Below are positions 1 to 7,494 of a DNA stretch of 30,167 nt, in pieces (position 1 is the first letter of the stretch; every line of letters starts with the position of its first letter). The notes beneath the pieces were generated by a model, which saw only the letters and a list, made by a program, of their open reading frames with translations, was not told where the DNA came from and ran no database searches. A program made the translations under genes and the position numbers. The DNA comes from Saprospiraceae bacterium UBA2365 (GTDB lineage: Bacteria; Bacteroidota; Bacteroidia; Chitinophagales; Saprospiraceae), in NCBI GenBank assembly GCA_002344345.1, contig DDTL01000150.1:1-30167 (forward strand), in the 5' to 3' direction.

Positions 1-1329
1 CCCGCCGGCACCGCGATACAGTTTCACCGGCGCTTTAAGTTTGATGCGGACAACCGTCATATATTCATCCTGCAGCGCTTCCGGCACCTGGAAAAATACC
101 AGTCCCGGCACCTGGCTCCAGGAGATCTTGCCTACGATCTTCCAGTTCAGGAATTTTTCCGGTCCAACCACTGAAATGCTTTCTATCTGATCAAACAATC
201 CCCGGATCTCGACCTCTTTTCCGGGATTTCCGGGAAGGAAAAGGAAGAGCTCGGTACTGTCTTTTGAAAGGGTACTCGGACCGTAAAAATGTCCGGGAGG
301 TAAACCTGCTACGGTGTTGAATATGGCTTTGTGATGCTTCTTATTCCATTTCCCGAGCTCTTTCAGTACAAAAACCTGTTCGTCAGGGATGGTTCCGTCT
401 TCTTTAGGGCCAAAATCGAGCAAAAGATTGCCTCCTCTCGAAATCACATCCGCAAAAATACTGATGATCTCATAAGGCGTTTTCCAGTTGCGGTCTTCCA
501 GCCTGTAGCCCCAGTTGTCATTGATGGTCATGCAGAGTTCCCACCACGGATATGCCGGCCTGGTGAGCGGAATGTTCTGTTCGGGTGTCTCATAATCGCC
601 AAATCCCTGGAGTCTGCCATTGATGATGGCATCGGGATGGTGCCGGAGTATACGTTGACGTATGGCAACAGCATCCCATTCTTCAGCGCTGTGTTCCCAA
701 TCCCCGTCGAACCACCACAGATCCGGGTTTAAACCGGTCAGGATCTCACCGATCTGACCGTTCATGAAAGTTTTGAAGCGATCCCAGCGCTGTGGCTGAT
801 CCTGGATGCTGTACCTCGAACTGTCGCGCAAAAATCCCGGATAATCCGCATGGGTCCAGTCGATCAGAGAGAAATAGGCGCCTGTTTTGATGCCGCGTTT
901 CCTCAGTTCTTCAAAAAACGGGGTGATCATATCCTTTTTGGCTGGCGTTGCTTTGACGCAGCTCAGTTCATTCATGGAAGTGTTGTACATGGCTACTCCG
1001 TCGTGATGTTTGGTGGTGATGACGGCATAACCCGCGCCGGTTTCCCGGATGAGTTCCGCCCATACTGCCGGATCATAATTACGGAGCGTAAAACCCTTCA
1101 ATTGTGCCATATAATCTTCATGGCTGATGTATTTGTTATGAAAATGCCAGGATTCGGACACACCTTTTACCGAGTAGATACCGGTATGGATGAAAATGCC
1201 GAGTTTAGCATCAGCGTACCATTGCATTTTGGGGGAGATTTCTGTGGGCTGGATCTTATGTTGGGCAAATTGGTTCACCGTTGGCTGGAAAAACAGGATA
1301 ATAAACAGAAAAATACTGGAAAACCTCAT
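1..1329 (-). CDS. Alpha-L-fucosidase, GH29 family (partial, 3' end beyond left edge)
   Basis: The frame is open from an ATG at 1329 to the window edge and gives 443 residues without a stop, so the C-terminus is missing. GH29 enzymes remove terminal alpha-L-fucose from glycans by a retaining mechanism. Residues 1-22 form a hydrophobic signal peptide ending in a Gln-Phe-Ala-Gln stretch, so the protein is exported. The segment KLGIFIHTGIYSV (near residue 43) is the family's N-terminal strand, although the usual HWG is HTG here. TTKHHDGVAMY (near 105) is the conserved substrate-pocket loop, and LWWFDGDWE (204-212) holds the expected nucleophile Asp208. The upstream gene, a DUF2891 protein in the same direction, is also secreted, which suggests a small glycan-degradation group. 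I am sure of the family; the exact substrate is not visible. Confidence 0.92.
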   Translation of the reverse strand, partial: MRFSSIFLFIILFFQPTVNQFAQHKIQPTEISPKMQWYADAKLGIFIHTGIYSVKGVSESWHFHNKYISHEDYMAQLKGFTLRNYDPAVWAELIRETGAGYAVITTKHHDGVAMYNTSMNELSCVKATPAKKDMITPFFEELRKRGIKTGAYFSLIDWTHADYPGFLRDSSRYSIQDQPQRWDRFKTFMNGQIGEILTGLNPDLWWFDGDWEHSAEEWDAVAIRQRILRHHPDAIINGRLQGFGDYETPEQNIPLTRPAYPWWELCMTINDNWGYRLEDRNWKTPYEIISIFADVISRGGNLLLDFGPKEDGTIPDEQVFVLKELGKWNKKHHKAIFNTVAGLPPGHFYGPSTLSKDSTELFLFLPGNPGKEVEIRGLFDQIESISVVGPEKFLNWKIVGKISWSQVPGLVFFQVPEALQDEYMTVVRIKLKAPVKLYRGAGG

Positions 1330-1383
1330 ATTACCGGATTTTAAGCTGAAATAGTTATTGAAAAGCATAACCCTTAGTTGAAT

Positions 1384-1411
1384 GATGCTACAAAAACGCT
1401 TTTTGAGCATC
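1384..1411 (-). promoter_or_regulatory. Hairpin in the leader of the fucosidase gene
   Basis: A strong inverted repeat: GATGCT (1384-1389) pairs with AGCATC (1406-1411), and CAAAAA (1391-1396) with TTTTTG (1400-1405), with one unpaired A and a three-base CGC loop. It lies between the candidate -7 box at 1436-1443 and the start codon at 1329, so it would be in the 5' leader. No T-run follows it on the minus strand, so it is not a typical terminator. It could stabilise the leader or terminate read-through from the DUF2891 gene. The structure is clear; the role is inferred. Confidence 0.45.
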
Positions 1412-1435
1412 AAACAGACAATTTGGATAACCATA

Positions 1436-1443
1436 CAAAAATA
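1436..1443 (-). promoter_or_regulatory. Candidate -7 box for the fucosidase gene
   Basis: The minus strand reads TATTTTTG, an exact match to the Bacteroidota -7 consensus TAnnTTTG, about 107 bases before the fucosidase start. I see no TTTG at the right distance for a -33 element, so this is only half of the consensus promoter. Confidence 0.35.
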
Positions 1444-1493
1444 ATCAATTCCGTCTAACCGTTATAAATTTGGTATCCAAAACGGATTTTCGC

Positions 1494-2576
1494 TTACTCT
1501 CCGGCTTTCAGCATGGCATAAGTGGCAAAAGAAGCAAGCCAGTGTGAACCGGCGTATTCCTTTGCATCCAGTTTCTGGTAACTGAAACTGAAATGTTCCT
1601 TTGCCAGGCGGATCATTTTTTGATTGTTAAGGGTATGTCCGATCTCAAAAAGGCACCAGGCGCGGCTGAAATTCAGGCCGTCCAGGTGTGCCAGTTTTCC
1701 ATCCGAAGGATCTGAAACATCGGCAGGTTTAAAATACTTTTCAGGATGAGACTCAAATTCGGGCATGAATTTTTTCAGCCATTTTTTAAAATCTTTTTTA
1801 TCGAGTACTTTCATCATCAAAGATGCTTCGATCAGGCAGGGCGACAAGAAATCAAAACCACCCGGCTCCCAGGTTGCCGGACAATTTTCGTCGTTGTAGA
1901 AATATTGAATGGCTTTTTCCTTTATTTTCTCTGCAAGCGCCTGATCATATTTGAGCGCGTAATCCATGGCAAAAGACATCCCGAAAGCCGTGTTGGTATG
2001 TTCACCGACACGTATCGGGTAATTGAGTTTGTCCAGGAATTCGATGAATTTGAGGGACAGCATTTTAGTGAGCGGCGAAAGGTTTTGATGCAATGCAGCC
2101 GCTGAAGGATGATCCCATTCACGCAAGGCTTCATCCAGCTTCAAAAGCCATGCCCAACCGTAGGTCCGCTGAAAATCCTTGTTGTGTTCATCGTAAAAAA
2201 AGGCAATTTCCTGCTGGATGTTTTCTTTGGTGATGTTATGGGAGAGTTTATCCAATATATCATCTGAAAATTTGAAATCAGGAAAAGCTTTCAGCAAAGT
2301 AACGAGTGTCCAGTGTCCATGAACAGATGAGTGCCAGTCGTAGCAACCGTAAAAGGCCGGGTGCAGTTTCCTGGGTGGCGCCAGGTAACTGTCATCACCA
2401 AGGACTTGTCCCAGCTTATTCGGGTATTCCCGGTCGATGCATTCGAAGGCAAATTGGTAGAGGTATTCTGCATTGTTTTTTTCCAAAATAAACGGTTGAT
2501 CTTCCACTGATTGCGCAGGTAAGGAATACGGAAGCAGGATTAAAAATGCTAAAATATTAATACAATTGAATTTCAT
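1494..2576 (-). CDS. Secreted DUF2891 family protein
   Basis: 360 residues. The first 21 residues are a signal peptide ending near Leu-Pro-Ala-Gln, so the protein is exported to the periplasm or beyond. It is recognised as DUF2891 by LHPAFYGCYDWHSSVHGHW (near residue 72), the diagnostic His/Trp-rich block, followed by WAWLLKLDEALREW (near 141) and the GEHTNTAFGMSFAMDYA segment (near 192). The family has no established biochemical role. Its helical content and repeated aromatic/His motifs resemble alpha/alpha-barrel carbohydrate enzymes, but that is inference. The next gene in the same direction, 164 bases downstream, is a secreted fucosidase, which is compatible with a role in glycan processing. 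The start is the only ATG that gives an intact signal peptide. Confidence 0.85.
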   Translation of the reverse strand: MKFNCINILAFLILLPYSLPAQSVEDQPFILEKNNAEYLYQFAFECIDREYPNKLGQVLGDDSYLAPPRKLHPAFYGCYDWHSSVHGHWTLVTLLKAFPDFKFSDDILDKLSHNITKENIQQEIAFFYDEHNKDFQRTYGWAWLLKLDEALREWDHPSAAALHQNLSPLTKMLSLKFIEFLDKLNYPIRVGEHTNTAFGMSFAMDYALKYDQALAEKIKEKAIQYFYNDENCPATWEPGGFDFLSPCLIEASLMMKVLDKKDFKKWLKKFMPEFESHPEKYFKPADVSDPSDGKLAHLDGLNFSRAWCLFEIGHTLNNQKMIRLAKEHFSFSYQKLDAKEYAGSHWLASFATYAMLKAGE

Positions 2577-2942
2577 ATTTTACGGGATGTTATTCCTAAT
2601 TCGAAAATTTAATTCAGATCGTGAAAGATCTGTTTTCTCAATTGTTTTGCGGGAGGCGCAAAGATATGATATTTAACCATTTAATATTATAAAAAGAGTG
2701 AAATCTTAATTTGACCAGTCATACATTGACTGAGGTGCTTGTTTGGAATGAAGGCATTATTAAAAAACAGGAAGTTTATTTTAATAATCACCTGGAATAT
2801 AATCACTTTTGTACTGAAGATCAGACAATATGGTTCTGCCTGGCAAGTTCAGTAAAATTTAAAAATTACAGGAAAATTGGTTTTGATGCCAAAATGATTT
2901 TGAAGTATATTGGGGAAATGGTATTCATATTCCAAAAATCTT
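2577..2942. other. Intergenic spacer with DUF2891 promoter region
   Basis: 366 AT-rich bases between ybeY and the DUF2891 gene. The features I can support are a -7-like box at 2659-2666 and a small inverted repeat CAGATC/GATCTG (2615-2632, loop GTGAAA) in the presumed leader of the DUF2891 gene. An 87-codon plus-strand frame starting at a TTG (2711-2974) has no recognisable domain and runs into ybeY on the opposite strand, so I do not call it a gene. Confidence 0.5.
2659..2666 (-). promoter_or_regulatory. Candidate -7 box for the DUF2891 gene
   Basis: TATCTTTG on the minus strand matches TAnnTTTG exactly and lies about 83 bases before the start codon. No clear -33 TTTG is present at 19-20 bases. 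The same eight bases occur upstream of rimP. Confidence 0.4.
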
Positions 2943-3386
2943 TTATTCGATTTTTTCCCGAACAGCACGGATAAATTCATTTTCTTTCTCCCGCATCATA
3001 CGGATATTTTCTTCCGTATGGTCATCATAACCCAGGAAATGTAACATGCCATGAGCGATGACCCGGAACAATTCGGTGGTAAAATCCGTGTTGAAGGTAG
3101 CGGCATTTTCTTTAACGCGTTCAACACTGATGAATATATCACCTTCAAGGGGGTCAGTATTCATCGGAAAGGATAAGATATCTGTGTAATAATCGTGATC
3201 CAGGAATTTTTTATTCAGTTCAAGGACGTATTCATCGGAACAAAAAATATAATTGATAGTTCCCACTCTTGCATCTTCTATTTGAGCCAGTTCAAGAAGT
3301 GTATTTTTGAGTAGGGTTTTATTTTTAAGTTTAAAATCATCCAGTTGGGAGTGGAACTGGACTGAAGATTTTTTTGATGTTGTCAT
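2943..3386 (-). CDS. ybeY: Endoribonuclease YbeY (rRNA maturation factor)
   Basis: 147 residues, the normal family length. YbeY is a zinc-dependent single-strand endoribonuclease needed for 16S rRNA 3'-end maturation and ribosome quality control in the cytoplasm. The metal site is seen as AHGMLHFLGYDDH: His112 and His116 are in the usual H-x3-H spacing, and His123 follows after six residues rather than the five of the E. coli protein. The upstream LNKKFLDHDYYTDILSFPM block (from residue 57) is also typical. The ATG (3386-3384) overlaps the TAA of the upstream HATPase gene by one base (TAATG), so the two are almost certainly translationally coupled. It is the last gene of the DUF4175-HATPase-ybeY block. 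Confidence 0.95.
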   Translation of the reverse strand: MTTSKKSSVQFHSQLDDFKLKNKTLLKNTLLELAQIEDARVGTINYIFCSDEYVLELNKKFLDHDYYTDILSFPMNTDPLEGDIFISVERVKENAATFNTDFTTELFRVIAHGMLHFLGYDDHTEENIRMMREKENEFIRAVREKIE

Positions 3387-3799
3387 TATAAACTAAATTG
3401 AATGATGACAGTTCTGCCTTTATTGCGGTAGCTGACTTTATCAGAGAGTTGTTTCATGATAAAAACACCTCTTCCGTCTTCTTTATCAATGCGGTCCGGT
3501 GTGGTCGGATCGGGCAATTTCCTGTGGTTGAATCCATTTCCTTCATCGGAGATCCTGAAAGTCAGCCGGGCAGGATTAATTTTGCAATCTATGGCAATTT
3601 TTTTGTTGCAATCAGCCTTATTTCCATGATGGATCGCGTTGGCTACCGCTTCGGTCAATGTGATCAGGATATTCGGGTAAACCTGTGGAGAGATAGACTG
3701 ACGTGCGTCTATTTCCTTGACGAATTGCGCAACTGCATCCAGGTTATCAGGATTTGAAGTCAGCACGATTCTTTTTACTTCGAAAGGAAGCCTGTTCAC
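3386..3799 (-). CDS. RsbW-like histidine-kinase-type ATPase (anti-sigma factor family)
   Basis: 137 residues made of a single HATPase_c-like domain. The ATP site is complete: N-box TEAVANAIHHGN (residues 49-60), G1 box ISDEGNGF (83-90) and G2 box DGRGVFIMKQLSD (108-120). These are the features of RsbW/SpoIIAB-type serine-protein kinases that hold sigma factors or phosphorylate anti-sigma antagonists. No partner anti-anti-sigma (STAS) gene is visible, so its target is unknown. The start codon is GTG (3799-3797); it overlaps the TAG stop of the DUF4175 gene by one base (TAGTG), which fixes the start and implies coupling. The same 1-base arrangement links it to ybeY downstream. The family call is firm; the pathway is inferred. 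Confidence 0.9.
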   Translation of the reverse strand: MNRLPFEVKRIVLTSNPDNLDAVAQFVKEIDARQSISPQVYPNILITLTEAVANAIHHGNKADCNKKIAIDCKINPARLTFRISDEGNGFNHRKLPDPTTPDRIDKEDGRGVFIMKQLSDKVSYRNKGRTVIIQFSL

Positions 3800-6700
3800 T
3801 AATTTACACTTTTAATGGTTTTATAATACTCATCAACCAAATTTTTATAAAACGGGTTCAATGAAGGGGACACTGTTTTGTACATATCCACTTCCGAAGC
3901 CCTTTTTTTCAGGTATTCTTCCAGGGCGGGAGGCAGTTTTCGTTCTACTTCACCTGCCGTCCGGGATTCTCTTTTATCATCAAACTCGCGTTGTCTGTCT
4001 GCTTTTTCTGCTTCCAGCAAACGCGTTAACAAATTCTGCTGTCTTTTCAGCAGTTCTCCATCCAAACGTTTATTGACCAGGTCAATTTCCGTTTTGTTCA
4101 TTTCGTCGATCATTTTCTGCAACTCATTTCCACCGCCTTTTCCTTCTTCCTGCAGACTTTTTTTCATGTCCTCCAGGGCTTTTCGCAGTGCGGCCTGTCG
4201 GGCGGCAGCTTCAGCAAATTCCTTTGCTGTTCCAGCCTTACCTTCTGTCAGTGCTTTTTGCATGCCTTTCAGTTTTTCGTTGAGTGATTCCTGGCCTTTA
4301 CTGATCTTATCGGACGGTTCTTTTCCTTTTTTCCCCGGTTTTTTGCTGTTTCCCGGTTTGTCACAGGAACCTCCCGGTATGGCCATGTTTTGCTGCATTT
4401 GCTGCATGGATTCATCGAGCATCAAAGCCAGGTCATTGAGATTTTTCATTCCGCTTCGCTGGAATCTGCCTGCTTCTGCGATGTGATCTGAGTTGGCAAG
4501 TAAGGGATTGTTCTGGACATCCAAACCTTCCATATTTCGTACTGATTTGTCCAGATCGTGGTTGATCTCTGTAACTTTATTTATTACAAATGATTGTATT
4601 TCAGTTACTCTCAAGGCCAAGGCCTGTAAAGAATCCTCCACCAATTTAAAATCTCTTTTGACATCATTTTGCCTTTTGGTCAGGCTTCTGAAATGAGGAG
4701 TAAGTGGGTTGGATTCGCTGACTTCTTCCATCAGTTTTTCCTGCCGGAAGGATAGATTAAGTATATTTTTCAGCAATTGTCGAAGTGCAGCCAAATCCTC
4801 CTCTTTCTGTTCTTCTTCAGAAGCCTGCATTTGCATTTCAAGGCTGGAAGCCATTTTTTTCATTTTTTGAGAGGCAGCTGACTGAGATTTGGAAGCATTG
4901 CTATTGCTGTTTTTTTCAAGCGAATCTTCACTTTTCTCCAAATCTTCGGAAATTTCTTCCATTTTTTCTTCGTTGTCTTTTGCCAGGTCTTTTGGAGGCT
5001 TAAGTTTTTCATTTTTTTTCATGATATCCTCCATTTCTTTTTCCAGCTTGTCAAACTCCTTATTGATCTCTTGTTGTTCTTTTTTCAATTCTGAGTTTGG
5101 TTTCTCTTCGTTTTTGGTTTCTTCAGCCAGTTTTTCCTGCTTTTCGGCCAGTTCATTGAGTTTATCAACCTGATCCATGATGTTTTTTTCCAATTCCAGT
5201 TGCTTGAATAATTCGAGCAATCTTTCCATCTGTTTTTCGAGGGTTTCGTTGTCCATCTCAAAATCCTCCATCATTTTGAGCATATCTTCTTTTTGAAGTT
5301 CCTGCATAAGTTCCTGAATTTTTTGCATCAGGTCTTTATTCTCGTCGCTTAAAACTTCATCGAACATTTTCTGCAGTTGTTCCTGTTTTTGTTCGATGGT
5401 TTCCTGTTCCTGCCTGAATTGCTCCTGGTTCTGAAGGCTCTGATCGTATTTTTCTTTAGCTTCCTTGATCAGTTTTTCAAGCTCTTTCTGTTGTTCAGCC
5501 AGTTTTTCCAGCGACTTTTTATCTTTCCATTCCAGTTCATCTTTCTGCAGGATTTTTTCCTTATTTTTCCGGATATCGTCCCTCAGTTTTTTGATTTTTT
5601 CAAGTGAAGACATCATGTCTTTTTTGATATCCCGGTCGTTTTGCTGATCGATTTTTTGCAATGCTTCAATTGAAGGTTTAGAATACTGCATGATACCTGT
5701 TCGGGTACTTTTACTGCCATTGACCGCATCATTATCAAAAACTTCCAGGTAATAATGCACCGTTTCACCTGGTTGAAGGCTGATCTTCTCAACATCGAAG
5801 AAATGTTTGTATTCCAGCATCCGGTTGTTTTGTTTTGGTCTGGAAATTTCGATGCTTTTTAATTGTCCTGCAACTCCTTGTTCATCAATGATATAATAGT
5901 TAAATTTAAGCAGTGAGATGCCGTAGTCATCGGTGGCAATGCCTGCAAAAAAGGTGCCGTTGTTTTGAGGATCATTGAAGGTTTCAAGGTCAATTTCAGG
6001 ATATTTATCAGGAATGATACTGATTTTATATTGTATGGAATCCGGTGTCCGGATATAGCGGCTCGAGATCAACAGGGCATAAAAGCTGTCATCTTTTAAG
6101 GTTTTTTGGAAAGAAAAGATATTGTCATCTACTTTTTTAACCATGTAGCGTTTTTTCTCCTGATCGAACCTGAATACCAGTTTGTCTGCGTGGTCTGCCT
6201 GAATATTCCAGGTGGCTTTTGTGCCCACAGGTACGAGCAGGTCTCCGTTATTCCGGATAAGTTCATCCTTCATACCTGTATAACCCGGGTAATCGAGTTT
6301 AATTTCCAGTTGGGAAAGATCAGGTTTTGGATAAACCTCAATTTTATATGATTTAGAGCGGACATTACCCGCAGAAAGCACAAATTCGGTATGCTGATGC
6401 AGATTTTTAAAAGTATAGCTGAATTTGTCTGCTGATTCCTTTTTGAGCCGGTATTCGTAACCATTGATGATCACAAAAGCTTCATGAGGCAATTCATTTC
6501 CTTCAACCAATATGTCGATGCTCAGATCCTGATATTGAATGACCCGGTAAGTATCTTCTTTTAATGTGAAACGAAATCCGGCTTCTCTTTCGAAATCCTT
6601 ATCATTCTGAATGATCCTTTCAGTGCTTTTGGTGATCATTCCAGGCGCGGTTAATAAAATAAACAGCAATATCAAAGCAGGAGGGATCACATATTGAAGG

Positions 6701-7176
6701 TATTTTTTATTTTTTTTGAGGTCAATGGCTTTTCTGAATGGAATCGGGTTGATCGATTGGCTTTTCTGGTCAATTCCAGCAAGGATCAATTCGTTGTCTT
6801 CCTGTTCAAGGTGTTGTTTCTGAAGGTGCAGAATGTTGAGTAATTTATCCCGGACATCAGAGAAGTGGTTACCAATGATGATGGCAGCCTGTTCGTTGGA
6901 GATGGTTCTGCCGAGTCTGAAGTACTTTAAAAGCGGGTTTAGTACCCAAAACCAGATCGCTGTAAAGAAAGAACCTATAAAACCATAAAACAAGAATTTC
7001 CTTCCTGTTTTGGACAGATAGAGTTGATCTTCTATAAAGTTGAAGATCAGGAACAAAGCCAGTGTCAGGGCAAGAAAATAAAGACTGCCTTTGATGATTT
7101 TGTTGAAATAATACTTACGTATAAAACGATCCAGCTTTTGGAGCAATAAGCTATAGTTATTTTGTCTCTGATCCAT
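3799..7176 (-). CDS. Large DUF4175-type membrane protein with long coiled coil
   Basis: 1125 residues. The N-terminus has two membrane helices (about 35-55 and 62-82) and a third near 161-180, followed by a beta-rich region (about 200-510) that looks like extracytoplasmic immunoglobulin-type folds. Next comes a very long Glu/Lys/Gln-rich coiled coil (about 515-800), a helical region, a Gly/Lys-rich stretch (CDKPGNSKKPGKKGKEP) and more helix to the C-terminus. This architecture matches the Bacteroidota DUF4175 proteins, which resemble the large TIGR02302-type proteins of proteobacteria; the function is not established. The gene is first in a block with an RsbW-like ATPase and ybeY, joined by 1-base overlaps. 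A candidate promoter with two mismatches (CTTG, 20 bases, TATATTTC near 7208-7239) lies upstream. Confidence 0.83.
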   Translation of the reverse strand: MDQRQNNYSLLLQKLDRFIRKYYFNKIIKGSLYFLALTLALFLIFNFIEDQLYLSKTGRKFLFYGFIGSFFTAIWFWVLNPLLKYFRLGRTISNEQAAIIIGNHFSDVRDKLLNILHLQKQHLEQEDNELILAGIDQKSQSINPIPFRKAIDLKKNKKYLQYVIPPALILLFILLTAPGMITKSTERIIQNDKDFEREAGFRFTLKEDTYRVIQYQDLSIDILVEGNELPHEAFVIINGYEYRLKKESADKFSYTFKNLHQHTEFVLSAGNVRSKSYKIEVYPKPDLSQLEIKLDYPGYTGMKDELIRNNGDLLVPVGTKATWNIQADHADKLVFRFDQEKKRYMVKKVDDNIFSFQKTLKDDSFYALLISSRYIRTPDSIQYKISIIPDKYPEIDLETFNDPQNNGTFFAGIATDDYGISLLKFNYYIIDEQGVAGQLKSIEISRPKQNNRMLEYKHFFDVEKISLQPGETVHYYLEVFDNDAVNGSKSTRTGIMQYSKPSIEALQKIDQQNDRDIKKDMMSSLEKIKKLRDDIRKNKEKILQKDELEWKDKKSLEKLAEQQKELEKLIKEAKEKYDQSLQNQEQFRQEQETIEQKQEQLQKMFDEVLSDENKDLMQKIQELMQELQKEDMLKMMEDFEMDNETLEKQMERLLELFKQLELEKNIMDQVDKLNELAEKQEKLAEETKNEEKPNSELKKEQQEINKEFDKLEKEMEDIMKKNEKLKPPKDLAKDNEEKMEEISEDLEKSEDSLEKNSNSNASKSQSAASQKMKKMASSLEMQMQASEEEQKEEDLAALRQLLKNILNLSFRQEKLMEEVSESNPLTPHFRSLTKRQNDVKRDFKLVEDSLQALALRVTEIQSFVINKVTEINHDLDKSVRNMEGLDVQNNPLLANSDHIAEAGRFQRSGMKNLNDLALMLDESMQQMQQNMAIPGGSCDKPGNSKKPGKKGKEPSDKISKGQESLNEKLKGMQKALTEGKAGTAKEFAEAAARQAALRKALEDMKKSLQEEGKGGGNELQKMIDEMNKTEIDLVNKRLDGELLKRQQNLLTRLLEAEKADRQREFDDKRESRTAGEVERKLPPALEEYLKKRASEVDMYKTVSPSLNPFYKNLVDEYYKTIKSVN

Positions 7177-7494
7177 TCAATCCTATTCAATATACAAAAA
7201 CAAGCCCGAAATATATAACAAAAATCTTACCAAATCAAGCAGATCGATGTGCAAGGGGTTAAATAAGACTAAGTAATCCCTGTTGCAGCGTGCTGTATTT
7301 GGTTGTGTGTCAAGAAATTTGCACGGTTATACAACGTAAAAGGGAAATGGAAAGTTTATTACATGGGCTTTAAGAGAAAAAAATATTAAACAAGTATCAA
7401 TGCAATAGTCAATTGTTACTAAAAATATTTAAAACATCGTTCAAGATATTTTTTAAAAATTTATTACAGATAAGAATAGAAGGATAATCAATAA
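7177..7494. other. Intergenic spacer between infB and the DUF4175 gene
   Basis: 318 very AT-rich bases. An imperfect AT-only inverted repeat (TAAAAATAT 7420-7428 against ATATTTTTTA 7446-7455) lies about 40 bases past the infB stop and might help transcript ending, but contains no G-C pairs in the stem. A weak promoter-like pair for the DUF4175 gene sits at 7208-7239. No open frame worth calling. Confidence 0.4.

Noticed and set aside
331..1344. Two plus-strand open frames (331-732 and 850-1344)
   Set aside because: They lie antisense to the GH29 fucosidase frame, which has all family motifs; the plus-strand products match nothing.
2711..2974. 87-codon plus-strand frame between the DUF2891 gene and ybeY
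   Set aside because: Starts at a TTG, overlaps ybeY antisense, has no recognisable domain and no promoter.
3861..5647. Several Ser/Phe-rich plus-strand frames
   Set aside because: They are the complement of the Glu/Lys-rich coiled-coil coding region of the DUF4175 gene, which produces long antisense frames by composition alone.
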